Assembly (NCBI GenBank): GCA_964534415.1
Contig: CAZHOL010000018.1
Span: forward strand, 1 to 5,976
Direction of reading: 5' to 3'
Length of the DNA: 5,976 nt
Origin: CAYLNC01 sp964534415
GTDB lineage: Bacteria; Patescibacteriota; Minisyncoccia; Phycocordibacterales; JAACPR01
The position numbers and the translations under genes were made by a program. Below are positions 4,948-5,976 of the stretch, piece by piece. The notes under the pieces were generated by a model. The model saw only the letters and a program-made list of their open reading frames with translations, did no database searches and had not been told where the DNA came from. Each line of letters opens with the position of its first letter. Position 1 is the stretch's first letter.

Positions 4948-5976
4948 TTATAACTTATTAATTTCCTCGAATGGGATTTCTTTCCTCATTGCTTTAATTA
5001 TAGCATCTTCACGCATGGTTATCATACCTTTCCTGCGGGCAATATCATATATTTTGGACTCGACTGGGCTCTCGAGAATGATTTTTTCAATGTCAGGGTC
5101 CATTTTATACATTTCGAACACAGCCTCACGACCACTTACTCCAGATGGAAATTCGGTGGTTGGTTTGACTTTCAAAAATTCAGTCGCTGTAGGTATACGA
5201 CTCTTGAATTCGGCAGGCAAATCTTCAAATTGCTTTTCAATCATGACTTTGACACTGCCCTCGATAGGCATCGGCTCTCCAGTATTTGGAGCAATTTTTC
5301 GGACGAGACGTTGCGCCACCCCGAGAATCAATGTTGGAGGAATCAAATATGGATCAACACCCATGTCGATGAGACGAGGAATAATACCAGCGGCGGTGTT
5401 GGTGTGAATTGTTGATAGGACGAGGTGACCAGTTAATGAGGCTTGAATTGCCAATTTTGCAGTCTCGGCATCACGAATCTCTCCCACCATGATAATGTCG
5501 GGGTCCTGTCGCAATGTTGTACGCAAACCAGTTGCGAAGTCATACCCGATTTCAGGACGAACTTGTGATTGGCTGACACCCTCGATGCTGTATTCTACCG
5601 GATCCTCCAATGACAAGACGTTTTGGCCATCCTTGTCTATTTCTTTTAGAATTGAGTAGAGAGTAGTAGATTTTCCAGAACCCGTTGGACCAGAAATCAG
5701 AATCATTCCGAAAGGTTTCTCAATTGCCTCTTTGACTAGAGCGAGATTTTCTGGACTGAGACCGAGTTCATCTATCCCCTTCACTCCCTTTTCCTGGTCG
5801 AGAATTCTCATAACGACTTTCTCACCATAATACGATGGGAAAGTTGAAACACGGAAATCCACCTTGCGACCATCTAGAGTCGCAGAAAAACGACCGTCTT
5901 GTGGTTTTCGTTTTTCGTCCAATTTCATTTGTGACAAAATTTTGATACGAGCGACGACCGCAGACAGAACTTTAAT
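4948..5976 (-). CDS. pilB: Type IV pilus extension ATPase PilB (GspE/PulE family), partial (5' end outside window)
   Basis: The reading frame stays open to the window edge, leaving 342 C-terminal residues. A TTG at 5937-5935 is an internal Leu codon, not a start, because the upstream codons (VLSAVVARIKIL) continue the family sequence. The product is the hexameric ATPase that powers pilus assembly. With the first complete visible codon as residue 1, the N2-domain end has KRKPQDGRF (22-30) and RVSTFPSYYGEKVVMRILD (42-60). Walker A GPTGSGKS is at 96-103, Asp box LEDPVEY at 123-129, Walker B IIMVGEIRD at 161-169 and His box TGHLVLSTIHTN at 182-193. AQRLVRK (221-227) follows, where most PilB/GspE proteins carry a four-cysteine zinc site. 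Here RKIAPNTGEP and PSGVSGREAVFEM replace it, and the whole visible portion has no cysteine. The intact canonical boxes and the downstream pilT and pilC favour PilB over type II secretion GspE. The stop TAA lies 7 bp before the regulator. Confidence 0.93.
   Translation of the reverse strand: MKVLSAVVARIKILSQMKLDEKRKPQDGRFSATLDGRKVDFRVSTFPSYYGEKVVMRILDQEKGVKGIDELGLSPENLALVKEAIEKPFGMILISGPTGSGKSTTLYSILKEIDKDGQNVLSLEDPVEYSIEGVSQSQVRPEIGYDFATGLRTTLRQDPDIIMVGEIRDAETAKLAIQASLTGHLVLSTIHTNTAAGIIPRLIDMGVDPYLIPPTLILGVAQRLVRKIAPNTGEPMPIEGSVKVMIEKQFEDLPAEFKSRIPTATEFLKVKPTTEFPSGVSGREAVFEMYKMDPDIEKIILESPVESKIYDIARRKGMITMREDAIIKAMRKEIPFEEINKL

Noticed and set aside
5015..5407. A 130-codon open frame on the plus strand opposite pilB
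   Set aside because: It is antisense to a strongly supported PilB ATPase core, and its translation shows no recognisable domain. The same applies to the plus-strand frames at 3458-3769, 301-597 and 12-212.
5935..5937. TTG as a possible start of pilB
   Set aside because: The frame remains open to the window edge, and the upstream residues match the PilB family, so the codon is an internal Leu.
1..5976. Recoding of TGA as glycine or tryptophan, as in some candidate phyla
   Set aside because: All six visible stops are TAA or TAG, but no in-frame TGA occurs inside any gene, and the genes reach normal family lengths under the standard code. Six stops are too few to infer anything from the absence of TGA stops.

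Overview
The window looks like a piece of a small, AT-rich bacterial genome (about 40% G+C from a partial count by eye). It most likely belongs to a member of the Candidate Phyla Radiation (Patescibacteria), perhaps a Parcubacteria-like lineage. This placement is an inference. It rests on the compact one-strand layout, the divergent type IV pilus proteins (a PilB without its zinc cysteines, a pilT with altered boxes), and the pairing of a Glu-type RpiB with an Rpe-like protein. No marker gene here settles it.

All seven genes lie on the minus strand, so transcription runs from high to low coordinates, and almost every base is coding. The first block (5976 down to 2271) is a type IV pilus motor operon: pilB (its 5' end lies beyond the window), a single-domain response regulator, pilT and pilC. 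Junctions are tight: 7 bp between pilB and the regulator, a one-base TAATG overlap between the regulator and pilT, and 4 bp between pilT and pilC. PilB would drive pilus extension, PilT retraction, and PilC is the inner-membrane platform both act on. The receiver protein between the two ATPases is a plausible control input for pilus motility, DNA uptake or host-cell attachment.

A 55-bp gap (2216-2270) separates this block from the second and carries the best promoter candidate in the window (TTGATA, 17-bp spacer, TATCAT). The second block (2215 down to 1) is gatB (a tRNA-dependent amidotransferase subunit), rpiB (ribose-5-phosphate isomerase B) and the first 86 codons of a ribulose-phosphate 3-epimerase-like gene that runs off the low-coordinate end. 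rpiB and the rpe-like gene are only 3 bp apart and would together interconvert pentose phosphates.

I found no RNA gene, insertion sequence, CRISPR array, phage gene or clear intrinsic terminator, and no wholly new system. The points worth a second look are the substituted metal-ligand positions in the Rpe-like protein, altered motifs in PilB and PilT, the receiver gene inside the pilus motor operon, the lack of well-placed Shine-Dalgarno sequences before all six visible starts, and a gatB promoter that would give an almost leaderless mRNA.
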